Assembly: GCF_000174355.1 (NCBI RefSeq)
Contig: NZ_ACIS01000009.1
Coordinates: 1 to 64,000 of the forward strand
DNA length: 64,000 nt
Source: Pseudogulbenkiania ferrooxidans 2002
GTDB taxonomy: Bacteria; Pseudomonadota; Gammaproteobacteria; Burkholderiales; Chromobacteriaceae
Direction of reading: 5' to 3'
The position numbers were made by a program, and so were the translations under genes. Positions 26,285 through 37,161 of this stretch are shown piece after piece (position 1 is the first letter of the stretch; each line of letters begins with the position of its first letter). The notes beneath the pieces were generated by a model. That model was not told the DNA's origin. It did not search any database and saw only the letters and a program-made list of their open reading frames with translations.

Positions 26285-26641
26285 TTAAGCGAGGCTTGCT
26301 TTCGCTTTTTCAACGATCTGGGCAAAAGCAGGCTTATCGAACACGGCCAAGTCGGCCAGAACCTTGCGGTCGATTTCGATGGCAGCCTTTTTCAGACCGT
26401 TCATGAACTTGCTGTAGGACAGGCCGAGTTCACGTGCACCGGCGTTGATACGAGCGATCCACAGCTGGCGGAACTGGCGCTTTTTCTGGCGACGGTCACG
26501 GTAAGCGTACTGACCGGCTTTCATCACCGCCTGTTTGGCGATGCGATAGACGTTCTTGCGACGGCCGCGATAGCCTTTCGCCAGAGCAAGGATTTTCTTG
26601 TGACGAGCGCGAGCGGTTACACCGCGTTTAACACGAGGCAT
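26285..26641 (-). CDS. rplT: Ribosomal protein bL20
   Basis: 118 residues, standard length. It begins [20 protein letters not shown], highly basic, with RNRKxY-like and [12 protein letters not shown] motifs. It is an early 50S assembly protein binding 23S rRNA; in many bacteria it also represses the rpmI–rplT part of the operon. It follows rpmI by 12 bases. Confidence 0.97.
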   Translation of the reverse strand: MPRVKRGVTARARHKKILALAKGYRGRRKNVYRIAKQAVMKAGQYAYRDRRQKKRQFRQLWIARINAGARELGLSYSKFMNGLKKAAIEIDRKVLADLAVFDKPAFAQIVEKAKASLA

Positions 26642-26653
26642 TGATCAAACTCC

Positions 26654-26851
26654 TTAAGCGTAGGGCATCATTGCACGAACGGACGCCATGTTGCTCGCAT
26701 CCACCATGGTGGTGCCACGCAGCTGGCGTTTGTTCTTGGTGGTTTTCTTGGTCAGAATGTGACGCTTGAACGCCATAGAGCGCTTTACACCACCACCACC
26801 CAATACGTTGAGGCGTTTTTTCGCGCTCGACTTGGTCTTCATCTTCGGCAT
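26654..26851 (-). CDS. rpmI: Ribosomal protein bL35
   Basis: 65 residues from the ATG at 26851. [20 protein letters not shown] is the standard start; a longer frame to 26962 runs into the intergenic region and is rejected. It is lysine/arginine-rich with [16 protein letters not shown]. It lies between infC and rplT as in almost all bacteria. Confidence 0.97.
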   Translation of the reverse strand: MPKMKTKSSAKKRLNVLGGGGVKRSMAFKRHILTKKTTKNKRQLRGTTMVDASNMASVRAMMPYA

Positions 26852-27003
26852 GGAAAACTCCTGCTGAATTTCTTTAGATCCGACGCACGGTGATCTTTCG
26901 ATGCTTGCAAACCGTAACGTCCCGCTTTTTGTTGCAGCACCGGAGCGCCACAAAATCAACACGGCAGGCGAACCTGCCGTGTCAAACCGCTGATTATACC
27001 CGA

Positions 27004-27528
27004 TTATTTCTTTTTCGGGGCAATCATCATTACCATCTGGCGACCTTCCAGGCGCGGAAACTGCTCGACCGTGCCAACTTCAGCCAGATCCGCCTCGACC
27101 CGCTTGAGCAGGGCCAGGCCGATATCCTGGTGAGCCATTTCACGACCGCGGAAACGCAGCGTTACCTTGGCCTTGTCACCGTCGCTCAGGAAGCGAACCA
27201 GGTTGCGCAGCTTGACGCCATAGTCACCGTCGTCGGTACCCGGACGGAACTTGACTTCCTTGATCTGCACCTGCTTCTGCTTGAGCTTGGCCTCGTGACG
27301 CTTCTTGGACTGCTCGTACTTGAACTTGCCATAGTCCATCAGCTTGCAGACAGGCGGCTGAGCGGTCGGAGAAATCTCGACCAGATCGATGTCCAGCTCC
27401 TCGGCCGCTGCCATTGCCTCACGCAGACTCACGATGCCGAGCTGCTCGCCTTCCTTACCTACCAGACGGATCTCGCGGGCGGTAATTTCGCCGTTGATCC
27501 GTGCTTCACGTTCCTGAGCTATAGCCAA
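27004..27528 (-). CDS. infC: Translation initiation factor IF-3, non-ATG start
   Basis: 174 residues if TTG at 27528 is used. [20 protein letters not shown] near residue 10 opens the N-domain. [19 protein letters not shown] is the linker signature and [13 protein letters not shown] lies in the C-domain. No ATG exists near the N-terminus. AGGAG is 2 bases from the TTG but 8 bases from an ATA at 27522, so either could be used. Rare start codons are known for infC (AUU in E. coli) and give autoregulation, because IF-3 itself rejects them. It lies 36 bases after thrS. Confidence 0.95.
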   Translation of the reverse strand: MAIAQEREARINGEITAREIRLVGKEGEQLGIVSLREAMAAAEELDIDLVEISPTAQPPVCKLMDYGKFKYEQSKKRHEAKLKQKQVQIKEVKFRPGTDDGDYGVKLRNLVRFLSDGDKAKVTLRFRGREMAHQDIGLALLKRVEADLAEVGTVEQFPRLEGRQMVMMIAPKKK

Positions 27529-27564
27529 ATCTCCTATTAATTGTTCATCAAGCCCGACACCGCG

Positions 27565-29463
27565 TCACTGAGGCATCTCGGCCTTCAGGCGTGCCACGAA
27601 GTCGTCCAGCGTCAGCTGGCCCAAATCTTCGCCACGAGCACGAACGGCAATCAGACCGTCTGCTTTTTCCTTGTCGCCCACAATAATCTGGTACGGCAGT
27701 TTTTGCAGACTGTGTTCGCGGATTTTATAGCTGATCTTTTCATTCCTCAAGTCGAGCTCGACGCGGAAGCCTTGTTTTTTCAGCGTTTGCACCACAGAGG
27801 CTGCATAATCAGCCTGCGCTTCGGTGATATTCATCACCACCATCTGCACCGGCGCCAGCCACAACGGGAAGGCCCCGGCGTGATTCTCGATCAGGATACC
27901 AAGGAAGCGCTCCAGCGACCCCAGGATGGCTCGGTGCAACATTACCGGACGCTTGCGGCTGTTGTCTTCCGCCACGTACTCGGCCCCCAGGCGCTCCGGC
28001 AGCACATAGTCGAGCTGCAGGGTACCACACTGCCAGGACCGGCCAAGCGCGTCTTTGATGTGGTATTCGATTTTCGGACCGTAGAACGCGCCCTCACCCG
28101 GCAGCTCTTCCCATTCGATACCGCACGCACGCAGCGCTTCGCGCAGGCCGTTCTCGGCACGATCCCATGCCTCCAGGGTGCCGGAGTACTTCTCGGGCCG
28201 CAGCGACAGCTTGACCGAAACATTGTCAAAACCAAACTGGCGGTAGACACGCATGGTCAGTTCATTGAAAGCCTTGGCCTCATCAATGATCTGCTCTTCG
28301 GTACAGAAGATGTGCGCGTCATCCTGAACGAAACCACGCACGCGCATGATGCCGTGCAAGGCACCGGACGGTTCGTTGCGATGACAGGCACCGAATTCGG
28401 CATAGCGCAACGGCAGATCACGATAGGAGCGCAAACCCTGGTTGAACACCTGGACGTGCCCCGGACAGTTCATTGGCTTGACCGCGTAGTCGCGTTTCTC
28501 CGACTCGGTGGTGAACATGTTCTCGCGGTAGTTCTCCCAGTGACCGGATTTTTCCCACAGGATGCGATCCATCACCATCGGCGTACGGATTTCCTGATAA
28601 CCGGCCTCGGCCAGGGTGGCGCGCATGTATTGCTCCACCGACTGCCACAACTGCCACCCCTTGGGATGCCAGAACACCATACCCGGCGCCTCATCCTGCA
28701 GATGGAACAGGTCGAGCTGTTTGCCCAGCTTGCGATGGTCGCGCTTCTCAGCCTCCTCCAGCATGTAGAGGTACTGCGCCAGGTCTTCCTTCTTGGCCCA
28801 GGCAGTACCGTAGACACGCTGCAGCATCTCGTTCTTGCTGTCGCCACGCCAGTAGGCACCCGCCACCTTCATCAGCTTGAACACCTTGAGCTTGCCGGTG
28901 GACGGCACGTGCGGGCCGCGGCAGAGGTCGGTGAAATCACCTTCGCGGTACAGCGACAGCACCTCTCCCTGCGGGATCGATTCGATGATCTCGGCCTTGT
29001 AGTGCTCGCCAATCGACTTGAAGTAGGCAATAGCCTCGTCGCGGGGCAGCTCGTAGCGCTCGACTGGGATATCTTTTTTGGCCAACTCCCCCATCTTCTT
29101 CTCGATGGCAACAAGGTCTTCGGGGGTGAACGGGCGCTTGTAGCTGAAGTCGTAGTAGAAACCGTTTTCGATTTCCGGGCCGATCGTCACCTGCGCCTCG
29201 GGGAACAGCTCCTTGACGGCGTAGGCCAGCAAGTGTGCCGTGGAGTGACGAATGATAGAGAGACCATCGGCATCCTTGTCGGTGATGATGGCCAGATCTG
29301 CATCACGGTCGATCACATGACTGGTATCAACAAGTCGGCCGTCGACACGGCCTGCCAGCGAGGCACGCGCCAGACCGGTACCGATGGAGGCAGCGACCTC
29401 GTGCACGGAAACCGGTTTATCGAAGGAACGGACAGAGCCGTCGGGCAGGCGAATATCAGGCAT
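27565..29463 (-). CDS. thrS: Threonyl-tRNA synthetase
   Basis: 632 residues (family about 640). An N-terminal TGS domain ([20 protein letters not shown]) precedes the editing domain with [12 protein letters not shown] (HxxxH). The class II catalytic core contains [12 protein letters not shown] with the zinc cysteine, [18 protein letters not shown] and [11 protein letters not shown]. The C-terminal anticodon domain ends the protein. It is first gene of the thrS–infC–rpmI–rplT–pheST–ihfA unit. No operator-like hairpins were identified upstream. Confidence 0.97.
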   Translation of the reverse strand: MPDIRLPDGSVRSFDKPVSVHEVAASIGTGLARASLAGRVDGRLVDTSHVIDRDADLAIITDKDADGLSIIRHSTAHLLAYAVKELFPEAQVTIGPEIENGFYYDFSYKRPFTPEDLVAIEKKMGELAKKDIPVERYELPRDEAIAYFKSIGEHYKAEIIESIPQGEVLSLYREGDFTDLCRGPHVPSTGKLKVFKLMKVAGAYWRGDSKNEMLQRVYGTAWAKKEDLAQYLYMLEEAEKRDHRKLGKQLDLFHLQDEAPGMVFWHPKGWQLWQSVEQYMRATLAEAGYQEIRTPMVMDRILWEKSGHWENYRENMFTTESEKRDYAVKPMNCPGHVQVFNQGLRSYRDLPLRYAEFGACHRNEPSGALHGIMRVRGFVQDDAHIFCTEEQIIDEAKAFNELTMRVYRQFGFDNVSVKLSLRPEKYSGTLEAWDRAENGLREALRACGIEWEELPGEGAFYGPKIEYHIKDALGRSWQCGTLQLDYVLPERLGAEYVAEDNSRKRPVMLHRAILGSLERFLGILIENHAGAFPLWLAPVQMVVMNITEAQADYAASVVQTLKKQGFRVELDLRNEKISYKIREHSLQKLPYQIIVGDKEKADGLIAVRARGEDLGQLTLDDFVARLKAEMPQ

Positions 29464-29514
29464 GTGAACTCCAACGCAGTATGGCCGGGCAAGGCGCGAT
29501 CAAATTCGGAAAAC

Positions 29515-29547
29515 AAAAAAAAAGTGCGGCCAAAGCCGCACTTTTTT
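29515..29547 (-). terminator. Terminator between tRNA-Val and thrS
   Basis: AAAAAAGTGCGGC CAAA GCCGCACTTTTTT dyad, usable in both directions. It ends the tRNA-Val transcript before the thrS promoter region. Confidence 0.9.
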
Positions 29548-29638
29548 GCATGGAACATCCCGCAAGGCGCGACTAGCGCGAATAACGGGTGATAGTAGTT
29601 CGGAAAGCCATTTCCGGGAATGCTCCAATGCTGAATTT

Positions 29639-29715
29639 TGGTAGGCACGATTGGATTCGAACCAACGACCCCCACCATGTCAAGGTGGTGCTCTAACCAA
29701 CTGAGCTACGTGCCT
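29639..29715 (-). tRNA. tRNA-Val (GAC)
   Basis: 77 bases with CCA. Acceptor AGGCACG/CGTGCCT, D-arm AGCTCAGTTGGTTAGAGC, anticodon loop TTGACAT (GAC), T-arm GGTTCGAATCC. It is divergent from tgt. Confidence 0.97.
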
Positions 29716-29776
29716 GTCGTCGAGGAATGCATAATACTCACTACAGCCATCCTTGGCAAGCCCCTAACAGCAAAAA

Positions 29777-29805
29777 TTCGTGAGACAGACCGCTTCGGGT
29801 ATACT
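29777..29805 (+). promoter_or_regulatory. Possible promoter of tgt
   Basis: TATACT at 29800–29805 is a good -10. The -35 (TTCGTG, 17 bases upstream) is weak. The ATG of tgt lies 34 bases downstream. Confidence 0.45.
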
Positions 29806-29815
29806 AGCGCGCTGA

Positions 29816-30955
<1,140 letters not shown>

Positions 30956-31089
30956 GGCGATGGAACCAGGGCTTCAGACCAGGGTCATACCGGGTTTGCG
31001 CTGCCGCTACGGTTGGAAAAGCAACACGGCGTGGCTACAATGGCCCGCTTCGGATACTGATAGACAACAAACATAAGGGAGTTAACACG

Positions 31090-31410
31090 ATGTTCATCAC
31101 CCCCGCATTCGCTGCCGGCACCGCTCCGGGCGGTTTCGACCTGATGGGCTTCCTGCCGATGGTCGTGATTTTCGCGCTCTTCTGGTTCCTGCTGGTACGC
31201 CCGCAGCAGAAGCGCGCCAAGGAACAGCAGAGAATGCTGTCCGAAATTGCCAAGGGCGACGAGGTGGTGACCCAAGGGGGTATCGTGGGCCGCGTAACCA
31301 AGGCCGGCGAGCAGTACCTGTCGGTGGAAATCGCCAACGGCGTGGAAGTCCAGATCCAGCGCGGCGCGGTATCGGCCAAACTGGAAAAGGGCACCATCAA
31401 GTCCCTGTAA
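31090..31410 (+). CDS. yajC: Preprotein translocase subunit YajC
   Basis: 106 residues from the ATG at 31090, with GGGAG about 7 bases upstream; a longer frame from 30952 is rejected. One membrane helix (FLPMVVIFALFWFLLVRPQQ) precedes a cytoplasmic domain with RMLSEIAKGDEVVTQGGIVG, the family signature. YajC associates with SecDF and the Sec translocon. It lies between tgt and secD. Confidence 0.95.
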   Translation: MFITPAFAAGTAPGGFDLMGFLPMVVIFALFWFLLVRPQQKRAKEQQRMLSEIAKGDEVVTQGGIVGRVTKAGEQYLSVEIANGVEVQIQRGAVSAKLEKGTIKSL

Positions 31411-31464
31411 TGCACCCGGGCCGCCTGAACGGGCGGCCATTTCCCTTCTGCCAGACTCTCGCAC

Positions 31465-33306
31465 ATGAACCGCTATCCACTCTGGAAATACTTCATCATC
31501 GTGGTAGCGCTGGTCGTCTCGACGATCTATACGCTGCCCAATTTCTTCGGCGAAACCCCTGCCGTCCAGATTTCCAGCTCGCGTCAGTCCATTCCGGTGG
31601 ACACCGCGCTGATGGGCCGCGTCGAAGCCGCGTTGACCGCCCAGCACATTACCCCGGACGGCTTGTTCCTGGACGGCAATAGCCTGAAGGTCCGTTTCCA
31701 CGACCCGGACACCCAGATCAAGGGGCGCGACGCCATCCAGCAGGCGCTGGGTGACAACTACATCATCGCGCTCAACCTGCTGGCGGCCTCGCCCGACTGG
31801 CTCACCAAGCTCAAGGCCTATCCGATGTTCCTGGGGCTGGACTTGCGCGGCGGCGTTCACTTCCTGCTCGAAGTGGACATGAAGGCGGCCACCGACAAGA
31901 CCATGGAGCGCTACGCCGGCGATATCCGTCGCGAATTCAAGGACAAGAAGGTCCGCTACGGTGCCATTAAGCGCAACGGCAACACGCTGGAAGTGCAATT
32001 ACGTGACGCAGCCACGCTGAAGGCGGCCGAGGACGCCGTGGCACGTGCCCTGCCTTCCCTGAGCTTTACCAGCGACGACAACAGCTACAAGCTGAGCCTG
32101 ACGCTGAAGCCGGAGGAGATTACCCGCATCCAGAGCGATGCGGTGAAGCAGAACATCACCACGCTGCACAACCGTGTCAACGAACTGGGTGTCGCCGAGC
32201 CGATCATCCAGCAATCCGGCGCCAACCGCATCGTGGTGCAGCTGCCGGGCGTGCAGGACACCGCCAAGGCCAAGGACATTCTGGGTCGTACCGCCACGCT
32301 GGAAGTGCGCATGGTGTCCGACGACCAGAGCATGGTGGCCGAGGCACTGGCCGGCAACGTACCTGGTGGCTACGAACTACTGGACGAGCTGACCCCGCGC
32401 GGCCCGCAAAAGATACTGGTAAGCAAAGAGGTCGAGCTGACCGGCGACAACATCAACGATGCCCAGCCGGGCTTCGACGAGAACGGCACGCCGGCGGTGC
32501 ACATCAATCTCGACTCCACCGGGGCCTCGATCTTCCGCCAGGTGACGGCTGAGAACATCGGCAAGCGCATGGCGATGGTGCTGGTGGAAAAAGGCCGAGC
32601 CGAAGTGGTGACCGCGCCGGTGATCCGCAGCGAGATCGGCGGCGGCCGGGTGCAGATTTCCGGCAGCATGAACGCCGCCGAAGCCAACGATACCGCGCTG
32701 TTGCTGCGTGCCGGCTCGCTGGCCGCCCCGATGAACATCATCGAGGAGCGCACCGTCGGCCCGAGCCTGGGCAAGGAAAACATCGAGAAGGGCTTCCACT
32801 CCACGCTGTGGGGCTTTGCCACCATCGCCGTGTTCATGCTGATTTACTACCGCGTGTTCGGCCTGATCTCGGCGCTGTCGCTGGGAGTGAACCTGTTCAT
32901 GCTGGTGGCGGTGCTGTCGATGCTGCAGGCGACGCTGACCCTGCCCGGCATCGCCGCCATCGCACTGACGCTGGGCATGGCGATCGACGCCAACGTGCTG
33001 ATCAACGAGCGCATCCGCGAGGAGCTGCGTAACGGCGTGCCGCCGCACTCCGCGATCCAGGCCGGTTACCAGCATGCCTGGGCCACGATTCTCGACTCCA
33101 ACATCACCACGCTGATCGCCGGCCTCGCGCTCTTGATCTTCGGTTCGGGCCCGGTGCGCGGCTTTGCCGTGGTGCATTGCCTGGGGATTATGACCTCGAT
33201 GTTCTCGGCGGTCCTGGTATCGCGCGGCTTCGTCAACCTGTGGTACGGCCGCAAGCGGCGCCTGGCCACGGTGTCGATCGGCCAGGTCTGGAAACCTGAA
33301 TCGTAA
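31465..33306 (+). CDS. secD: Protein translocase subunit SecD
   Basis: 613 residues (E. coli 615). The first helix is near residues 7–25. A large periplasmic P1 domain contains GLDLRGGVHFLLEVDM (about 128–143) and VQLPGVQDTAKAKDILG. Five more helices follow, with LTLGMAIDANVLINERIREE carrying the conserved Asp of the proton path and GFAVVHCLGIMTSMFSA near the end. With SecF it uses the proton gradient to pull exported proteins across the inner membrane. SecF follows after a 179-base gap that holds a long hairpin. Confidence 0.97.
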   Translation: MNRYPLWKYFIIVVALVVSTIYTLPNFFGETPAVQISSSRQSIPVDTALMGRVEAALTAQHITPDGLFLDGNSLKVRFHDPDTQIKGRDAIQQALGDNYIIALNLLAASPDWLTKLKAYPMFLGLDLRGGVHFLLEVDMKAATDKTMERYAGDIRREFKDKKVRYGAIKRNGNTLEVQLRDAATLKAAEDAVARALPSLSFTSDDNSYKLSLTLKPEEITRIQSDAVKQNITTLHNRVNELGVAEPIIQQSGANRIVVQLPGVQDTAKAKDILGRTATLEVRMVSDDQSMVAEALAGNVPGGYELLDELTPRGPQKILVSKEVELTGDNINDAQPGFDENGTPAVHINLDSTGASIFRQVTAENIGKRMAMVLVEKGRAEVVTAPVIRSEIGGGRVQISGSMNAAEANDTALLLRAGSLAAPMNIIEERTVGPSLGKENIEKGFHSTLWGFATIAVFMLIYYRVFGLISALSLGVNLFMLVAVLSMLQATLTLPGIAAIALTLGMAIDANVLINERIREELRNGVPPHSAIQAGYQHAWATILDSNITTLIAGLALLIFGSGPVRGFAVVHCLGIMTSMFSAVLVSRGFVNLWYGRKRRLATVSIGQVWKPES

Positions 33307-33311
33307 GAACC

Positions 33312-33432
33312 CACGATCTGTTGCGAACGATCCCCAGCGGGGCGAAGCAGGCGACAAATCAGATGGACATGTTGTCCATTTGATTTTCAAACCGAAGCCG
33401 AACCCCGCTCGGGGATGGCGCAGCAGATCGTG
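33312..33432. repeat. Long imperfect inverted repeat between secD and secF
   Basis: CACGATCTG at 33312 pairs with CAGATCGTG ending at 33432. Inner matches are GATCCCCAGCGGGG with CCCCGCTCGGGGAT, and a central ATGGACA/TGTCCAT around a 3-base loop. About three quarters of each ~60-base arm can pair. It lies inside an operon, so it may be an RNA structure or a dispersed repeat element rather than a terminator (no T tail). Confidence 0.75.
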
Positions 33433-33485
33433 AACCGGTTCCAGGCGGGCGGCCAAGCCGCTCGCCCTTACCTCTAGAGGACGCA

Positions 33486-34421
33486 ATGGAGCTTTTCCGC
33501 ATCAAACGGGACATCCCGTTCATGAGCTACGGCAGGCTCACCACGACCATCTCGCTGGTGACCTTCCTGCTGGCCGTATTCTTTCTGTTCGCCAAGGGCC
33601 TGAACTTCAGCGTGGAATTCACCGGCGGCACGGTGATGGAAGTGCAGTACCGGCAGGCGGCCAACCTGAACGACATCCGCGACCGCGTGGACGCCCTCAA
33701 GTTCGGCGAGGCCACGGTGCAGAGCCTGGGCACGTCGCGCGACGTGCTGATCCGCCTGCCTAGCCGCCAGGGCGTAAGCTCGGCACAGCTGTCCGAGCGC
33801 GTGATGGGCACGCTGAAGGCGGCCGACCCGGCGGTGGAACTGCGCAAGGTCGAGTTCGTCGGCCCAAGCGTGGGCGAGGAGCTGGTCACCCATGGCCTGA
33901 CCGCGGTGATCATCGTGTGCCTGGGCATCATGCTGTACCTGGCGCTGCGCTTCGAATGGCGCTTTGCCGTGGCGGCCATCATCGCCAACATGCACGATGT
34001 GGTGATCATCCTGGGTTGCTTCGCCTTCTTCCAGTGGGAGTTCAGCCTCACCGTGCTGGCCGGCGTCCTGGCGGTTCTGGGTTACTCGGTGAACGAGTCG
34101 GTGGTGGTGTTCGACCGTATCCGGGAGAACTTCCGCAAGGCCGCGATGCGCAACAAGAACGTGTCCGAGATCATCGACAACGCCATTACCGCGACGATGA
34201 GCCGCACCTTGATCACGCACGGTTGTACCGAGGCGATGGTGCTGTCGATGTTGGTCTTCGGCGGCCCGGCGCTGCACGGTTTCGCCATCGCGCTGACCAT
34301 CGGCATCGTATTCGGCATCTATTCCTCGGTGCTGGTGGCGAGCCCGATCGCCTTGTGGCTGGGCGTGGCGCGCGAGCACATGATCAAGCCGCAGAAACCC
34401 AAGGACGAAGCGGTAGTCTGA
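33486..34421 (+). CDS. secF: Protein translocase subunit SecF
   Basis: 311 residues (E. coli 323). The first helix is near 18–36, followed by NFSVEFTGGTVMEVQY, the SecF form of the conserved periplasmic motif. Five helices follow. VLAVLGYSVNESVVVFDRIRE contains the SecF signature and FAIALTIGIVFGIYSSVLVA ends the helical bundle. It works with SecD and YajC encoded upstream. Confidence 0.97.
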   Translation: MELFRIKRDIPFMSYGRLTTTISLVTFLLAVFFLFAKGLNFSVEFTGGTVMEVQYRQAANLNDIRDRVDALKFGEATVQSLGTSRDVLIRLPSRQGVSSAQLSERVMGTLKAADPAVELRKVEFVGPSVGEELVTHGLTAVIIVCLGIMLYLALRFEWRFAVAAIIANMHDVVIILGCFAFFQWEFSLTVLAGVLAVLGYSVNESVVVFDRIRENFRKAAMRNKNVSEIIDNAITATMSRTLITHGCTEAMVLSMLVFGGPALHGFAIALTIGIVFGIYSSVLVASPIALWLGVAREHMIKPQKPKDEAVV

Positions 34422-34521
34422 TCACTGCACTGGCCGGCCTGTCCGGCCAGTTTCTTTTGCGATGCCCGATCGCCACCGGCGTGTAGCTCGCCCTCCCCCT
34501 CTTGCTCGCCGTCTCAACGGC

Positions 34522-34533
34522 TTCGGCCAACCT
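34522..34533 (-). repeat. AGGTTGGCCGAA 12-mer, copy 1
   Basis: Exact copy, minus orientation, in the secF–dedA gap just before the dedA start. One of eight copies; proposed DNA-uptake-type word. Confidence 0.6.
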
Positions 34534-34550
34534 CCTGTACAATGAACGCC

Positions 34551-35198
34551 ATGGAAGCCCTTCAATTTCTGCTTGATTTCGTGCTACACATCGACCGCCA
34601 CCTGGCGGTGCTGGTGGCACAGTACGGCCCGTGGATCTACCTGATCCTGTTCCTGATCGTGTTCTGCGAGACCGGCCTGGTGGTGACCCCGGTGCTGCCC
34701 GGGGATTCGCTGCTGTTCGTCGCCGGCACCCTGGCGGCCACCGGCGGCATGAACGCGCACGCGCTGGTCGCGACGCTGATCGCGGCGGCGGTGCTGGGCG
34801 ACAGTGTCAACTACACCATCGGCCGCCGTCTGGGACTGTCGCTGATGGCGCGCTTTCCGCGCCTGCTCAAGCAGCAATACCTCGACAAGACCCATGCTTT
34901 CTATGAGCGACACGGCGGCAAGACCATCATCCTGGCCCGCTTCGTGCCGATCGTGCGCACCTTCGCGCCGTTCGTGGCCGGGGCCGGCGCGATGAGCTAT
35001 CGCCGCTTCTTCGCCTACAACATCATCGGCGGCGTGCTGTGGGTGGCCAGCTTCACCTACGCCGGCTACCTGTTCGGCAACCTGCCGGTGGTGAAAAGCA
35101 ACCTGGAATACCTGATCTTCGGCATCATCTTCGTCTCGCTGCTGCCGGGCCTCGTCGAAATCTGGCGCCACAAGCGCCTGGCACGCAAGACCGCATGA
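34551..35198 (+). CDS. dedA: DedA-family membrane protein
   Basis: 215 residues from the ATG at 34551. This start aligns with the E. coli DedA beginning; 34542 is an alternative. [20 protein letters not shown] (about 41–60) and a later [18 protein letters not shown] (about 140–157) are the two DedA/SNARE-associated motifs with the conserved Arg. Four to six hydrophobic segments are seen. The family works in undecaprenyl phosphate or phospholipid translocation and proton-dependent transport. Its stop overlaps the mutL start (ATGA), so the two are co-translated. Confidence 0.93.
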   Translation: MEALQFLLDFVLHIDRHLAVLVAQYGPWIYLILFLIVFCETGLVVTPVLPGDSLLFVAGTLAATGGMNAHALVATLIAAAVLGDSVNYTIGRRLGLSLMARFPRLLKQQYLDKTHAFYERHGGKTIILARFVPIVRTFAPFVAGAGAMSYRRFFAYNIIGGVLWVASFTYAGYLFGNLPVVKSNLEYLIFGIIFVSLLPGLVEIWRHKRLARKTA

Positions 35199-37084
35199 AG
35201 CGCATCCATGCCCTGCCCGACCACCTGGTCAACCAGATCGCCGCCGGCGAGGTGGTGGAACGTCCCGCCTCGGCACTGAAGGAAATGCTGGAAAACAGCC
35301 TGGACGCCGGTGCCGACAGGATCACTGTCGATCTCGCCCAAGGCGGCATCAAGCTGATCCGCGTCACCGACAACGGCGGCGGCATCGTGCCGGATGACCT
35401 GCCGCTGGCGCTCGACCGCCACGCCACCAGCAAGATTGCCTCGCTCGCCGACCTGGAAAGCGTCGCCACGCTGGGCTTTCGCGGCGAGGGGCTGGCCAGT
35501 ATCGCCTCGGTGTCGCGGCTGACGCTGATCAGCCGTCCGCACGAGGAGGCGCACGCGTACCAGATCATCGCCATCGACGGTGCACTGCACTCGGTGGAGC
35601 CGGCGGCGCATGCGCCGGGTACCAGTGTTGAAGTGGTCGATCTCTATTTCAATACCCCGGCGCGGCGCAAGTTCCTCAAGAGCGAGAACACCGAGTACGC
35701 CCACTGCGCGGCCACCTTCGAGCGCATCGCGCTGGCGCATCCGCAGGTGGAGTTTCTGCTGCGCCACAACGGCAAGGTAGTATGGCGCCTGCCGGCTCAG
35801 TCCCTGGCCGAGCGCGTCGGTGCGCTGCTGGGCAAGGATTTCGTCGAGGCGGCGCTGCCGCTGGAAACGGCGGCCGGCGGATTGCAGCTGGCGGGCTTCG
35901 TGGCCAGCCCGACCTACTCCAAGGCCAGCCGCGACGCCCAGTACTTCTACGTCAACGGCCGCTTCGTGCGCGACAAGACCGCGCAGCACGCCCTGCGCCA
36001 GGCCTACCGCGATGTGCTGCACCACGACCGCCATCCGGCCTACGCGCTGTTCCTGACCATCGACCCCGCCGGGGTGGACGTCAACGTGCATCCGACCAAG
36101 ATCGAGGTACGCTTCCGCGAATCGCAGGCCATCCACCAGTTTCTGTTCCACAGCGTCAACAAAGCCCTGGCGGCCACCACGGCCGGGGCGGCCCCCGCCG
36201 TGGCCCTGGCAGAAGGGGTCGCCACCCCGTCTTCGGCCAACCTTTCCGGCGCCAGCCCGGCGCCAGCCGGGCTGTTCGCCACCAGTCAAACCGGCAATGG
36301 CCGCACCCCGGTGCAGAGCTACCGCTACGAGCAGCAGAGCATTCCGCTCGGCGTGGCGCGCGAGGCGATCGGGGTATACGACGCGATGTTCTCCGGGCTG
36401 CGCGAGGAAGAACGCCAGGCCGACACCCGCCCGGCAGGACCGCTGCCGTCGCCGCTGCCTGCCGCCACGCTGGCCACCCTGCCCGACAGCGACGACGGCA
36501 TCCCTCCGCTCGGCTTCGCCCTGGCGCAACTGCACGGGGTCTACATCCTGAGCCAGTGCCAGGAAGGCCTGATCGTGGTCGACATGCACGCCGCGCACGA
36601 GCGCATCGTCTACGAGCGGCTGAAGAACGCGCTGGAAGCTGACAGCATCCCGATGCAGCCCTTGCTGCTGCCGGTGTCGTTCGCCGCCGACCGCATGGAA
36701 GCGGCCACGGTGCACGAGCACGGCGAGGAGATGAAGCGGCTCGGCGTCGAGCTCGCCCCGCTCTCCCCCACCCAGATCGCCGTGCGCGGCGTGCCGGTGT
36801 GGCTGAAGGATGGCAACCCGGTCGAGCTGGCGCGCGCGGTACTGAAGGACGTGCGCGAATTCGGCCTAACGCGGGTGCTCACCGAGCGCCGCAACGAGCT
36901 CCTGGCCACCATGGCCTGTCACGGCGCGGTACGCGCCAACCGCCAGCTGACGCTGGCCGAGATGAACGCACTGCTGCGCGACATGGAAGCCACCGAACGC
37001 TCCGGCCAGTGCAACCACGGCCGCCCGACCTGGAGCCGGCTGACCATGAAGGACCTCGACAACCTGTTCATGCGCGGGCGCTGA
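35195..37084 (+). CDS. mutL: DNA mismatch repair protein MutL, endonuclease type
   Basis: 629 residues from the ATG at 35195. The N-terminal GHKL ATPase shows [29 protein letters not shown] and [15 protein letters not shown] Pro/Ala-rich linker (about 335–470) leads to the C-terminal dimerisation domain. There [13 protein letters not shown] matches the endonuclease motif DQHA-x2-E-x4-E, with ACHGAVRAN and CNHGRPTW as metal motifs. So unlike E. coli MutL it can probably nick DNA, in keeping with the absence of a mutH gene here. It contains one copy of the 12-mer repeat at 36232. Confidence 0.96.
   Translation: MKRIHALPDHLVNQIAAGEVVERPASALKEMLENSLDAGADRITVDLAQGGIKLIRVTDNGGGIVPDDLPLALDRHATSKIASLADLESVATLGFRGEGLASIASVSRLTLISRPHEEAHAYQIIAIDGALHSVEPAAHAPGTSVEVVDLYFNTPARRKFLKSENTEYAHCAATFERIALAHPQVEFLLRHNGKVVWRLPAQSLAERVGALLGKDFVEAALPLETAAGGLQLAGFVASPTYSKASRDAQYFYVNGRFVRDKTAQHALRQAYRDVLHHDRHPAYALFLTIDPAGVDVNVHPTKIEVRFRESQAIHQFLFHSVNKALAATTAGAAPAVALAEGVATPSSANLSGASPAPAGLFATSQTGNGRTPVQSYRYEQQSIPLGVAREAIGVYDAMFSGLREEERQADTRPAGPLPSPLPAATLATLPDSDDGIPPLGFALAQLHGVYILSQCQEGLIVVDMHAAHERIVYERLKNALEADSIPMQPLLLPVSFAADRMEAATVHEHGEEMKRLGVELAPLSPTQIAVRGVPVWLKDGNPVELARAVLKDVREFGLTRVLTERRNELLATMACHGAVRANRQLTLAEMNALLRDMEATERSGQCNHGRPTWSRLTMKDLDNLFMRGR
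36232..36243 (-). repeat. AGGTTGGCCGAA 12-mer, copy 2 (in mutL linker)
   Basis: Exact copy, minus orientation, encoding part of SSANLSG in the variable linker of MutL. Confidence 0.6.
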
Positions 37085-37095
37085 CGGCGGCCCGC

Positions 37096-37134
37096 TCGGC
37101 CAAGGTTGGCCGAAGCCCGCAGCGGTGCGACAAT
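37096..37134 (+). promoter_or_regulatory. 18-base palindrome and probable sbcB promoter
   Basis: TCGGCCAAGGTTGGCCGA (37096–37113) is a perfect palindrome. TTGGCC (37106–37111) and GACAAT (37129–37134) are spaced 17 bases as -35 and -10. A near-identical arrangement precedes miaA. Confidence 0.5.
37103..37114 (+). repeat. AGGTTGGCCGAA 12-mer, copy 3
   Basis: Exact copy between mutL and sbcB, forming half of an 18-base palindrome and overlapping a putative -35 element. Confidence 0.6.
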
Positions 37135-37161
37135 GCCGCCTTTACCCCTGCCCGCCACGCC

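Noticed and set aside
27541..29592. Very long plus-strand frame opposite thrS
   Set aside because: Mirror frame of a GC-rich gene; no recognisable protein. The same holds for frames opposite pheT (22811–24808), uvrA (56910–59318), yajR/ssb (59289–61493) and the GGDEF/EAL gene (6858–8474).
29313..29678. 121-codon minus-strand frame starting MVGVVGSNPIVPTK
   Set aside because: Its start lies in tRNA-Val and the rest crosses the terminator and the thrS start; typical tRNA shadow.
33661..33672. Additional 12-mer-like words, e.g. in secF (CGGCCAACCT core) and at 3201 (AGGTTGGCC core)
   Set aside because: They match only 9–10 of 12 positions, which GC-rich DNA gives by chance, so they are not counted as copies.
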